Of a stretch of 37,348 nt of DNA, positions 30,974-37,348 are shown piece after piece. A program made the position numbers and the translations under genes. Each line of letters begins with the position of its first letter. Position 1 is the stretch's first letter. This DNA comes from Scatosoma sp045614565. Lineage in GTDB: Bacteria; Bacillota; Clostridia; Christensenellales; Borkfalkiaceae. The DNA lies in assembly GCA_045614565.1 (NCBI GenBank), contig JAZLDG010000089.1:1-37348 (forward strand), read 5' to 3'. The notes beneath the pieces are model-generated. The model was not told where the DNA came from, made no database searches, and saw only the letters and a list, made by a program, of their open reading frames with translations.

Positions 30974-32440
30974 ATGGAAAATTACAGCGTATACGAAGAC
31001 ATTGCAAATCGCACGGGTGGGGATATTTACGTGGGTGTAGTCGGTCCCGTCCGTACGGGAAAATCCACTTTTATCAAGCGTTTTATGGAAACGCTGGTTT
31101 TACCGCTGGCGGGGGAAAAGGAACGTGCGGTGATGACGGACGAATTGCCGCAATCGGCAGCGGGGCGTACCGTAATGACGACCGAGCCGAAGTTCGTGCC
31201 GGCAAAAGCGGCGAAAATCGCCGTAGCAAAGGGCGCGGAAGCCGCGGTGCGGTTGGTCGATTGCGTGGGCTTTGCCGTGGACGGTGCGAGCGGGTTTGAC
31301 GAAGACGGAACGCCGCGGCTTGTAAAAACGCCATGGCAAGAACAACCGATGTCCTTTGAAAAGGCGGCGGAATTGGGTACGCAAAAGGTTATCCGCGAAC
31401 ATTCCACGATCGGCGTTTTAGTGACGACGGACGGGAGTATCACGGACATACCGAGAAAGGGGTACGTGGCGGCGGAAGAACGCGCCGTTAAGGAATTGAA
31501 AGAAATCGGGAAACCGTTCGTGATCGTTTTGAATTGCCGCGAACCGCTTGCGCAAACCGCGCTCAAAGACGAGCTCGCGGAAAAATACGGCGCGCCCGTG
31601 CTTGCGCTCAACGTCGAAAAAATGGAAGAAGCGGAGCTCACGCAGGTCTTGCAAACGGCACTTTTTGAGTTCCCAGTCGCTTGTATCGACGTGAAAATCC
31701 CCAAATGGCTACAATCCTTCCCCGAAGAAAACGCAACGGTATGTTCTTTGCTGTCTGCATTGAAAAAGGTTGCGCCGTCGCTCCGTAAAATGCGCGATTG
31801 CTTCGCCTTAGAAAAACTGTTTGACGAAACGGCGGATTTCATCAATCCGCAGGATATGAAAATGGATTTAGGCAAAGGTACGATCGAGCTTACGATCGAC
31901 GTTAAAGACGGCTTATTCTACCGTGTAATGAGCGAAGCTTGCGGGGAAACGATCGACGACGATTTAGAGCTGATGCAATACGTGCAAACGCTTGCGCAGG
32001 TGAAGCGCGGTTTTGATAAAATCAAGGACGCGCTCGCGGAAGCGGAAAAGAATGGATACGGCATCGTCTATCCCGAATCGTGCGATTACGAGCTGGAAAA
32101 ACCCAAGCTCGTCAAAAAGAACTCGGGTTACGGCGTGCATTTCCAAGCCAACGCGACGAGCTATCATATCGTCAAGGTGGGCGTTTCGGGGTCGGTTAGC
32201 CCCATTATCGGCACGAAACAACAAGGGGAAGACTTCGTTGGGGAAACGTTGGAAGCGTACCAAGCGGGCGATAGCGTATGGGAAACGAATATTTTTGGCA
32301 AATCCTTACGCGCGTTGATCGCCGACGAGCTTTCGGGGAAAAGCAACGCTATGCCCGTGGAATTGCGTAGAAAGATGCGCCGCGTGATTACGCGTATCGT
32401 CAACGAAGGTAAGAATAACGTTTTCTGTTTGCTTTTTTAA
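30974..32440 (+). CDS. spoIVA: Stage IV sporulation protein A (spore coat morphogenetic ATPase)
   Basis: The 488-residue protein polymerises on the forespore surface with ATP hydrolysis and forms the basement layer of the spore coat. The start matches the family (YEDIANRTGGDIYVGVVG) with Walker A GPVRTGKST at 24-32. Next come TDELPQSAAGRTVMTTEPKF, the family's switch region, and RLVDCVGF. The C-terminus ends NVFCLLF, close to the conserved hydrophobic end needed for anchoring through SpoVM. GGGAGG lies just before the ATG at 30974. Its presence is the clearest evidence that the organism belongs to an endospore-forming lineage. Confidence 0.97.
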   Translation: MENYSVYEDIANRTGGDIYVGVVGPVRTGKSTFIKRFMETLVLPLAGEKERAVMTDELPQSAAGRTVMTTEPKFVPAKAAKIAVAKGAEAAVRLVDCVGFAVDGASGFDEDGTPRLVKTPWQEQPMSFEKAAELGTQKVIREHSTIGVLVTTDGSITDIPRKGYVAAEERAVKELKEIGKPFVIVLNCREPLAQTALKDELAEKYGAPVLALNVEKMEEAELTQVLQTALFEFPVACIDVKIPKWLQSFPEENATVCSLLSALKKVAPSLRKMRDCFALEKLFDETADFINPQDMKMDLGKGTIELTIDVKDGLFYRVMSEACGETIDDDLELMQYVQTLAQVKRGFDKIKDALAEAEKNGYGIVYPESCDYELEKPKLVKKNSGYGVHFQANATSYHIVKVGVSGSVSPIIGTKQQGEDFVGETLEAYQAGDSVWETNIFGKSLRALIADELSGKSNAMPVELRRKMRRVITRIVNEGKNNVFCLLF

Positions 32441-32441
32441 C

Positions 32442-32471
32442 GCATAAAAGGCTTTGAAGTTGGGCATACTT
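32442..32471 (+). promoter_or_regulatory. SigG-like promoter of the 50-residue protein gene
   Basis: GCATA (32442-32446) matches the SigG -35 consensus GMATR fully. After exactly 18 bases, CATACTT (32465-32471) matches six of seven bases of CATNMTA. The expected start near 32479 leads into a GGAGGG binding site and an ATG at 32501. No SigA promoter is seen here. Confidence 0.5.
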
Positions 32472-32500
32472 TTTACAAAATTCCAAGCGGAGGGTTTTGT

Positions 32501-32653
32501 ATGAGTAAATCGTCGAAAAACAAGAAAAACCGCGTTCCGAAGATTTCAGAAGCGGAATACGTAGAATACGTAAATTCGCTCAAAAGCACGGGGCAGGTAT
32601 GCGTTGGAGCAAGTCAAAAGCCGTTTTCCACAGAAAAAATGAAAAGTGAATAA
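32501..32653 (+). CDS. Small basic protein (50 residues), possibly forespore-expressed
   Basis: The frame begins MSKSSKNKKNRVPKIS, continues EAEYVEYVNSLK and ends KPFSTEKMKSE. GGAGGG lies eight bases before the ATG, and the AT-rich leader and coding context support a real gene. The N-terminus is strongly basic (six Lys/Arg in the first 14 residues) and could bind nucleic acid; it is not a recognisable SASP. A copy of the GGGCAGGTATGCG motif encodes Gly-Gln-Val-Cys-Val immediately after the SLK segment, so the last 18 residues may derive from a repeat insertion. A hairpin follows directly. It sits between spoIVA and a ferritin-like gene, each apparently with its own sporulation-type promoter. 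Confidence 0.65.
   Translation: MSKSSKNKKNRVPKISEAEYVEYVNSLKSTGQVCVGASQKPFSTEKMKSE
32590..32605 (+). repeat. GGGCAGGTAYGCG motif, copy 6 (in the small protein gene)
   Basis: GGGGCAGGTATGCGTT is read as Gly-Gln-Val-Cys-Val, in a different frame from the copies in ecfA. Confidence 0.65.
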
Positions 32654-32656
32654 AGC

Positions 32657-32688
32657 AAACGAGCCGTTCATTTTTGAACGGCTCGTTT
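32657..32688. terminator. Hairpin behind the 50-residue protein gene
   Basis: AAACGAGCCGTTCA (32657-32670) and TGAACGGCTCGTTT (32675-32688) form a perfect 14-bp stem with a four-base loop. No T-run follows directly (ACAAAAAAAG), so termination strength is uncertain. Confidence 0.65.
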
Positions 32689-32714
32689 ACAAAAAAAGTT
32701 TTTTGAGCATACTA
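32685..32714 (+). promoter_or_regulatory. SigG/SigF-like promoter of the ferritin-like gene
   Basis: CATACTA (32708-32714) is a perfect match to the SigG -10 consensus CATNMTA. GTTTA (32685-32689), 18 bases earlier, fits the SigF -35 form GYWTA and three of five positions of the SigG form. The start near 32722 precedes an AAGGAGAG site. Confidence 0.45.
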
Positions 32715-32747
32715 TGATTATGAGAACAAAAAGGAGAGATTTTGCCC

Positions 32748-34028
32748 ATGAATCCGTTTGAAGAAAAACCACAGCTCATTGAGAAAGCTTTTCAAAACTG
32801 GCAGGAAATGTATCCCAAACCTTACGATAAACGCGAAGTAGACCCGTATACGAAAACGCGTATTATCTTAATGAACGGTACGGAATACGAAGCCAACTGG
32901 TTTTCTCATCAATTTGCAAGACATACTTGCGATAACGACTTAAAACGCGATCTTGCGCTTACGCGGGAAGTGGAAAAGCAACAACAGCTTAAAATTTCCT
33001 TATTAAAACCGCAAAACGAGAGCATTTTAGAGCATACGATCGGCTACGAACAGCTTGCTGTCGATCTAACCGCGGAGCTTGCCAAACGCGAGCTGGATTG
33101 CCACGTAAAAACGGCGCTCGATTTCGCACTTTTGGAAGATTTCGACCACTTATACCGCTATGCAAACCTTTTGGAAATGGAGCAAGGAATATACGCGGAA
33201 TGGCTGGTCGGGCGGTACACGGAAATTATGCCGGGTAGACCTACCATTTCCCATCATCGTTACCCCAAAGACAACGTACGCCGTGCGATCGATTCCAAAA
33301 CTGCCGAAGTACAAACGGTGCTTGACGCAATGATTATTACCGCTGCCGAGCAACAAACGATGAACTACTATATGAACGTGGCTACGTTCGCTAGTTCGGA
33401 TATAGGCCGTAGATTATATCAAGAAATCGGGCTTGTCGAAGAAGAACACGTTACCCATTACGAGTCCTTGCTTGACCCCAACGCGACGTGGCTGGAAATG
33501 CTGCTTTGGCACGAATACACCGAGTGTTATTTGTACTGGTCGTGCTACAAGACGGAAACGGACGTGCGTATTAAAAAATTCTGGGAACAAAATCTCGAAT
33601 TTGAAATTTCGCACCTGCATAAAGCGGTGGAGCTTTTGAAAAAATACGAGCATAAGGACTGGCAGGAAGTTATCAAATGCGGCGATTTCCCCGCACCGAT
33701 TTGTTTGCACGAAAATATCAATTACGTGCGGAAAATTCTTGGGGAAACGGTGCAATACACCACGCAACGGGACGATTATAAAAAGGTTAAGGATTTGCCC
33801 GTGGACGCTGATTTCTTCCGCTTCCAAAATATTACCAACCCCACGACGGACATCGTACCTTCGCATTGCGTGATTGAAAACTATATTCGCCGTCACGGCG
33901 CGGATTACCGCTATCAAGTCGCGCCTTCTCCCGTACCCGAACTTCGCAACCGTCGAAAAGACAATACTACCGTTGGACGTAAAGCGAACGCGGCGGATTC
34001 TACCGATTTTTTCTGTAATAAAACTTAA
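32748..34028 (+). CDS. Ferritin-like (diiron carboxylate) family protein
   Basis: The 426-residue protein is mostly helical. It has several helices with Glu/His pairs as found in ferritin-like folds: SILEHTIGYEQLAVDL, FALLEDFDHLYRYANLLEME, ITAAEQQTMNYYMN, GLVEEEHVTHYESLLD and NLEFEISHLHKAVELL. The EEEH and EISH pairs in the later helices are the likely metal ligands. It is much longer than rubrerythrin or manganese catalase, and I cannot assign a reaction. A TTG at 32742 is nearer the AAGGAGAG site, but the ATG at 32748 is preferred. The SigG-like promoter and position behind spoIVA suggest a forespore or spore protein, perhaps protective against metals or peroxides; that is inference. Confidence 0.75.
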   Translation: MNPFEEKPQLIEKAFQNWQEMYPKPYDKREVDPYTKTRIILMNGTEYEANWFSHQFARHTCDNDLKRDLALTREVEKQQQLKISLLKPQNESILEHTIGYEQLAVDLTAELAKRELDCHVKTALDFALLEDFDHLYRYANLLEMEQGIYAEWLVGRYTEIMPGRPTISHHRYPKDNVRRAIDSKTAEVQTVLDAMIITAAEQQTMNYYMNVATFASSDIGRRLYQEIGLVEEEHVTHYESLLDPNATWLEMLLWHEYTECYLYWSCYKTETDVRIKKFWEQNLEFEISHLHKAVELLKKYEHKDWQEVIKCGDFPAPICLHENINYVRKILGETVQYTTQRDDYKKVKDLPVDADFFRFQNITNPTTDIVPSHCVIENYIRRHGADYRYQVAPSPVPELRNRRKDNTTVGRKANAADSTDFFCNKT

Positions 34029-34034
34029 AAATTT

Positions 34035-34066
34035 CCGCGCCTAATTCGTATTAGGCGCGGTTTTTA
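34035..34066. terminator. Bidirectional terminator between convergent genes
   Basis: CCGCGCCTAAT (34035-34045) and ATTAGGCGCGG (34050-34060) flank a TCGT loop. TTTTTAT follows on the plus strand and AAATTTTTAAG on the minus strand, so it serves both the ferritin-like and the PH-like gene. Confidence 0.92.
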
Positions 34067-34564
34067 TCAATCTTTCTTTTCGTCGTCTTGTTTGGGCGGC
34101 TCGGCAAGGGTGAAGCCGTAGTCGATATTCGGATTTCCGTCGAGCAACGCTCGCACGAATTTCTCGTTCCAGTCGGGGGAAAGGGAAAGTACCATATATT
34201 CTTCCCCGAAATACACCGTCAACTTTTTAGAGTTTGTATCCAGCAAAACGGAAGTCACGCTTTTGAGTGCGAAATTGCTTTTAATGAAGCCGTATTGCGT
34301 GGTTAAGGTATCCTTGGTGACGACGTATTGCGATTTGCTTAATACCGCGGTAACGAGTACGATACAAAAAACGCATACGGCGATTAAAAACGGGGATTTG
34401 ATATAATCGGAAAACTCGTGTAAGCCTTCGCTGATAATACGCCATAAAGACAAACCGATCCCCGCTATGCAAAGCACGTAGATCGCAATACAAACGGCAA
34501 TAATGCCTTTGGTGAATTTAATTTTGAAATAAGCCGCTTCTTGCGGTGCGTTTTTCTGTTTCAT
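34067..34564 (-). CDS. Membrane protein with bacterial PH-like domain
   Basis: From the ATG at 34564 the protein has 165 residues. Two membrane helices (about 20-45 and 60-85) are followed by a cytosolic domain beginning SKSQYVVTKDTLTTQYGFIKSNFALKSVTSV, in two pieces, and continuing LTVYFGEEYMVLSLSPDWNEKFVRALL. The pattern 'YVVTKDTLTTQYG...I...V' is that of bacterial PH domains (YdbT/YyaB-like), usually membrane-associated and without known activity. A perfect TATAAT ends seven bases before this ATG, so the mRNA should start at the ATG itself; the upstream ATG at 34585 would overlap the promoter and is rejected. Convergent with the ferritin-like gene. Confidence 0.8.
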   Translation of the reverse strand: MKQKNAPQEAAYFKIKFTKGIIAVCIAIYVLCIAGIGLSLWRIISEGLHEFSDYIKSPFLIAVCVFCIVLVTAVLSKSQYVVTKDTLTTQYGFIKSNFALKSVTSVLLDTNSKKLTVYFGEEYMVLSLSPDWNEKFVRALLDGNPNIDYGFTLAEPPKQDDEKKD

Positions 34565-34570
34565 ATCCCT

Positions 34571-34599
34571 ATTATAGCACGGCAAAATAAAAAATGCAA
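34571..34599 (-). promoter_or_regulatory. SigA promoter predicting a leaderless PH-protein mRNA
   Basis: On the minus strand TTGCAT (34599-34594), a 17-base spacer and extended TGC-TATAAT (34576-34571). Counting to +1 gives A34564, the first base of the start codon. Confidence 0.8.
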
Positions 34600-34649
34600 C
34601 CGTAGAAGCAAAAAACTTGAAATTTTTATCCGCGGGACGTGTACTATAC

Positions 34650-34678
34650 TTGCAAAAATAAAAGGATTGTTATATAAT
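34650..34678 (+). promoter_or_regulatory. SigA promoter of the MATE exporter gene
   Basis: TTGCAA (34650-34655), a 17-base spacer and TATAAT (34673-34678). The predicted start at about 34685 is two bases before the ATG, so the mRNA is essentially leaderless. Confidence 0.8.
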
Positions 34679-34686
34679 AATACGGT

Positions 34687-36183
34687 ATGGAACAAGTAAT
34701 TACGGAAGAAAACAAAACCAAAGAATTAGAAGCAAAACAATTTCAAAAAATGACGCAAACGTCCATTCCGCGTTTGATTATCGGCTTGGGTATTCCCACG
34801 ACGTTGAGTATGATGGTAACGTCCCTTTATAACCTTGCCGACACCTATTTCGTTTCCTTGATCGGCAACGACGCGGTCACGGCGGCGGTCAGCAATTTGC
34901 TCGCGCTAATGTCCATCATTCAAGCGGTCGGCTTTACGTTCGGTATGGGCAGCGGGAGCATCATTTCACGGCTTTTGGGCAAACACGACAAAGACGGCGC
35001 GGACGAAGTCGCTTCGTCGTCCTTTTTTATCGCTTGCGTGAGCGGGTTAGTGATTTTACTGATCGGGTTTATATTCCTAACCCCGCTAATGCAGCTGTTC
35101 GGTTCGCGGGCGGACGACGTCTTGGACTATTCCTGCCAGTACGCGCGGTTTATTCTCATTTCCGCACCCTTTATGTGTATGTCTTTCGTCTTGAATAACG
35201 TACTTCGCGCGGAGGGGAAAGCGGTACTTTCTATGGTGGGCTTGCTCGTAGGCGCGCTCGTTAACGTTGCGCTTGATCCCATTTTGATTTTTGCTTGTAA
35301 TTTGGGGATTACGGGCGCGGCAGTCGCTACGTGTGTCAGCCAAATCATCAGCTTTTGCGTGCTTTTTGGTATGTTTTTATCGGGAAAAACCATTATTCGC
35401 ATAAGACTTCGTTCCATTTCCCGTAAATTCGCCGTGTACGGCGACGTAATCGCGACGGGTTTGCCGTCCTTTTGGCGGCAAATTCTCGCCAGCCTTTGCA
35501 CCGTATTTCTCAACGGCGCGGCGTTTGATTACGGCGTATTGCATTACGGCGTGGAAGAAGGCGGTAAAGCGGCGCAAGCTTCGTTTGGCGTCGTGCAAAA
35601 AATATTTATGCTCGCCTTTTCCGTTTCCCTTGGTATCGGACAGGGTTATCAACCTGTTTTAGGTTATAATTATGCGTCCAAACGCTTTGATCGCGTGAAA
35701 AAAGCGTACGTGTTTACGCTTGTATTTTCGATGGTATTGATGACGGTTTTTGCTACCGCTTGCGCAATTTTTGCGCCTGCCGTTATGCAAATGTTCAGCC
35801 TTTCGGAATGGGCGACGGAAATTGGTACGCTCACGTTGCGGTTACAATGTATCGGTATGCCCCTGCTGCCGCTCAATTTTATGGCGAGTATCACCTATCA
35901 AGCGGTGGGGAGTAAGCTCGCGGCGAACGTTTTGTCCGTGTCCCGTCAAGGCTTGTTCTATATTCCGTCGGTTTTGATTTTGCCGTCCGTTTTCCAACTC
36001 TTTGGGGTACAATGCGCGCAAACGGTTTCGGACGTATTTTCGTTCTTGTTTGCAATTCCGTTCACCGTCGGGTTTTTTAGATCGCTTAATAAACAAGCGA
36101 AAGAAAACGAAGAACGAAAAGCCGCGGGGATTGCCTACGACGAAGCCGAAGCCGTGACGATATCGAAAGAAAATTTTGAATAA
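34687..36183 (+). CDS. MATE family multidrug exporter
   Basis: The 498-residue protein has twelve predicted membrane segments in two related halves, as in MATE antiporters that expel cationic drugs using Na+ or H+ gradients. The first half starts IPRLIIGLGIPTTLSMMVTSLYNLADTYFVS; GMGSGSIISRLLGKHDKDGADEVAS is the family's loop, repeated in degenerate form as GIGQGYQPVLGYNYASKRFDRVKKAY in the second half. The type resembles the MepA/DinF branch. The hydrophilic N-terminus of about 28 residues is slightly long; ATG 34750 is an alternative start but has no binding site, whereas the promoter fits ATG 34687. The neighbouring AraC gene is convergent. Substrate unknown. Confidence 0.92.
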   Translation: MEQVITEENKTKELEAKQFQKMTQTSIPRLIIGLGIPTTLSMMVTSLYNLADTYFVSLIGNDAVTAAVSNLLALMSIIQAVGFTFGMGSGSIISRLLGKHDKDGADEVASSSFFIACVSGLVILLIGFIFLTPLMQLFGSRADDVLDYSCQYARFILISAPFMCMSFVLNNVLRAEGKAVLSMVGLLVGALVNVALDPILIFACNLGITGAAVATCVSQIISFCVLFGMFLSGKTIIRIRLRSISRKFAVYGDVIATGLPSFWRQILASLCTVFLNGAAFDYGVLHYGVEEGGKAAQASFGVVQKIFMLAFSVSLGIGQGYQPVLGYNYASKRFDRVKKAYVFTLVFSMVLMTVFATACAIFAPAVMQMFSLSEWATEIGTLTLRLQCIGMPLLPLNFMASITYQAVGSKLAANVLSVSRQGLFYIPSVLILPSVFQLFGVQCAQTVSDVFSFLFAIPFTVGFFRSLNKQAKENEERKAAGIAYDEAEAVTISKENFE

Positions 36184-36186
36184 AAA

Positions 36187-36211
36187 ACAGCTCCGAAAAG
36201 GAGCTTTTTTT
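36187..36211. terminator. Bidirectional terminator between MATE and AraC genes
   Basis: AGCTCC (36189-36194), a GAAAA loop and GGAGCT (36200-36205), followed by TTTTTT on the plus strand. The minus strand has GTTTTTTATTC on the other side. Confidence 0.9.
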
Positions 36212-37091
36212 AACGCTTGTGTAATTTTTTATACTGCAAAGGGGTAAATCCCGTCAATTTTTTGAAGGTTTTAGAAAAATAGTTAGGCGAATCAAAGGAA
36301 AGCTTGTCGGCGATTTGCGTGACGGATAGATTGCTTTCCCGAAGCATTCGTTTGGCGCAGTCGATTTTGAGCTGGGAAAAATAAGTCATTACCGAACGGT
36401 TGGTCGCTTTTTTGAATTGTTGAAAAATATACGACTTATTGTAATGGAGCGCAAGACAAACGTCCGCGACGCTCAATCGCTCGTAAACGTTGGCTTTGAG
36501 AAAGCTGATCGTTTGTTCCGCTACGCGTTCACCTAATTTTTCCTGCGGCAAAAATACGACGTCGGGATTTTCCTTTTCCGTTTCGTCGCGCATAAGATTG
36601 ACAAGTAAGATTTCCAAATAATTTTTAATGAGCTGCTGTCCGCCCAAGGTAGGGTGTGCAAGCAGCTTCATTTTTTTAAGCATCGGATCTGAAAAAGGCA
36701 AATCGAATGTCTTTTTACTTTCTTCAATGATCGAATACGCAAGGCGTAAGAAATTCTTATTCGCCTTGATTTTTTTATTTTCAAAAAACCGTACGGCTTC
36801 GCTTTTGCAAACGAAAGAAGCGATAAAAACGCTGGGCGCGTCTTTTCCGTTTGCGCGGAGAGAATGAATTTCCCCGGGTTTATGAAAGAGTAGCTCGCCT
36901 TCCGCAAGCGGAATATCCTTGCCGTCCGCCATACACACGACGCTTTCCTTGTCCGCGTACACAAGCTCCCAAAAATCGTGCGCTTCGATCGGCGCAACGA
37001 AATTTTTGTCAAATTCAAAATAATGAATGGTGACGATTCGGTTAATCACGAGCAAATTTTCAATTTTATGTTTGTAATACCGCTTATTCAT
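36210..37091 (-). CDS. AraC family regulator with cupin sensor domain
   Basis: The 293-residue protein joins an N-terminal AraC-type cupin (about 20-110: HYFEFDKNFVAPIEAHDFWELVY in pieces, LAEGELLFHKPGEIHSL) to a C-terminal double helix-turn-helix (about 195-290). In the latter, LSVADVCLALHYNKSYIFQQFKK is the first and LSVTQIADKLSFDSPNYFSKTFKKLTGFTP the second recognition unit, each a complete AraC signature. Such proteins respond to sugars, amino acids or antimicrobial stress. It is convergent with the MATE gene, and its target is not evident. A TATAAT ends seven bases before the ATG, which predicts a leaderless mRNA. Confidence 0.92.
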   Translation of the reverse strand: MNKRYYKHKIENLLVINRIVTIHYFEFDKNFVAPIEAHDFWELVYADKESVVCMADGKDIPLAEGELLFHKPGEIHSLRANGKDAPSVFIASFVCKSEAVRFFENKKIKANKNFLRLAYSIIEESKKTFDLPFSDPMLKKMKLLAHPTLGGQQLIKNYLEILLVNLMRDETEKENPDVVFLPQEKLGERVAEQTISFLKANVYERLSVADVCLALHYNKSYIFQQFKKATNRSVMTYFSQLKIDCAKRMLRESNLSVTQIADKLSFDSPNYFSKTFKKLTGFTPLQYKKLHKR

Positions 37092-37097
37092 ACCTAT

Positions 37098-37103
37098 ATT
37101 ATA
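37098..37103 (-). promoter_or_regulatory. -10 box predicting a leaderless AraC mRNA
   Basis: TATAAT on the minus strand (37103-37098) with exactly six bases to the ATG at 37091. No convincing -35 is present at 16-18 bases. Confidence 0.6.
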
Positions 37104-37348
37104 CTATAAAGGAATAAACCGAACCTGATTTTGAGTGCCGAATTTTGCGCCATACTGCGTTGAAAGCCTTGATAAACCGTATGGTTGCTCTGCGGCTTTC
37201 GCCTTGTCTATCGCTAAAATTCGGCGACTGAAAATTGCTTCGCATCTTAAAACGCGTATTTTTGAGCTATTTTTTGCGAGAAGGAAGCAATAATACCGTC
37301 CGTATTATAATGACGACGAGCATAAAAGAGCCGAAAAGACGCTTTTAA
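37104..37348. repeat. Intergenic repeat element with long inverted arms and 39-base dispersed repeat
   Basis: No gene is assigned in this last stretch. GCCGAATTTTGCG (37137-37149) and CGCTAAAATTCGGC (37212-37225) are inverted arms, differing by one inserted T, enclosing about 62 bases. Within them, 37157-37195 repeats the segment at 1013-1051 (37 of 39 identical), and GAAAGCC pairs with GGCTTTC. An open frame crosses the whole element (about 37133-37293: it includes VESLDKPYGC and AKIRRLKIASHLKTRIF) but has no start codon or binding site. The element may continue past the window; a TATAAT near 37312 is of unknown significance. Confidence 0.7.

Noticed and set aside
37133..37293. An open frame through the right-end repeat as a small protein
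   Set aside because: It has no start codon or binding site and coincides with inverted arms and a dispersed repeat, so a nucleotide element is the simpler reading.

Overview
The window comes from a bacterium of the Clostridia, probably an uncultured, spore-forming gut-type lineage. The grounds are a spoIVA gene, a large Firmicutes-type SRP RNA with an Alu domain, a lysine riboswitch driving asd-dapA-dapB, AAGGAG-type ribosome binding sites and consensus TTGACA-N17-TATAAT promoters. A more exact placement (for example Christensenellales-like) is a guess. Coding density is high, most genes point rightwards, and I see no phage, insertion sequence, CRISPR array or tRNA gene. It is mostly a housekeeping region.

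Layout. 1-166 is the end of an rRNA operon (5S and terminator). 186-4171 holds accessory single genes: a YczE-like membrane protein, a ZIP metal transporter, a lipoprotein with four InlB/Flg_new-type repeats, and a thioredoxin-reductase-like flavoprotein without the NADPH-site motifs. 4197-5480 is dinB. 5541-5932 is the SRP RNA on the minus strand. 6028-7953 encodes an Mrp-type Fe-S ATPase and a ComEC-like metallo-hydrolase. 8001-12315 encodes a fused EcfA1-EcfA2 ATPase, EcfT, TruA and a membrane protein; this is the usual tail of the ribosomal protein operon, here detached and with its own promoter. 12386-21690 is a long run of mnmE, a LysR regulator, lepA, hemW, a histidine phosphatase, a shikimate-kinase-like gene, a panE-like gene and gltX. 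21378-25224 is a leftward lysine/diaminopimelate operon under a lysine riboswitch, ending in two small XRE regulators. 25285-30934 holds a membrane protein, a methyltransferase, hslO and two repeat-protein genes of unknown role. 30871-34066 is a sporulation-linked block: spoIVA, a 50-residue basic protein and a ferritin-like protein, the last two preceded by sequences resembling SigG promoters. 34067-37091 holds a PH-like membrane protein, a MATE exporter and an AraC regulator. 37104-37348 is a repeat-bearing intergenic region.

What stands out. (1) A short motif, consensus GGGCAGGTAYGCG, occurs six times on the plus strand in different reading frames and between genes, including at the fusion joint of the two EcfA halves, so it is a nucleotide-level repeat. 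(2) Three genes have a TATAAT box exactly six bases before the ATG, and a fourth has one eight bases before, which predicts leaderless mRNAs. (3) An XRE gene runs without a stop codon through the shared terminator hairpin and antisense into gltX, so its mRNA may lack a stop. (4) SigG-like promoters mark two uncharacterised genes behind spoIVA. (5) A 39-base repeat is shared by the two ends of the window.
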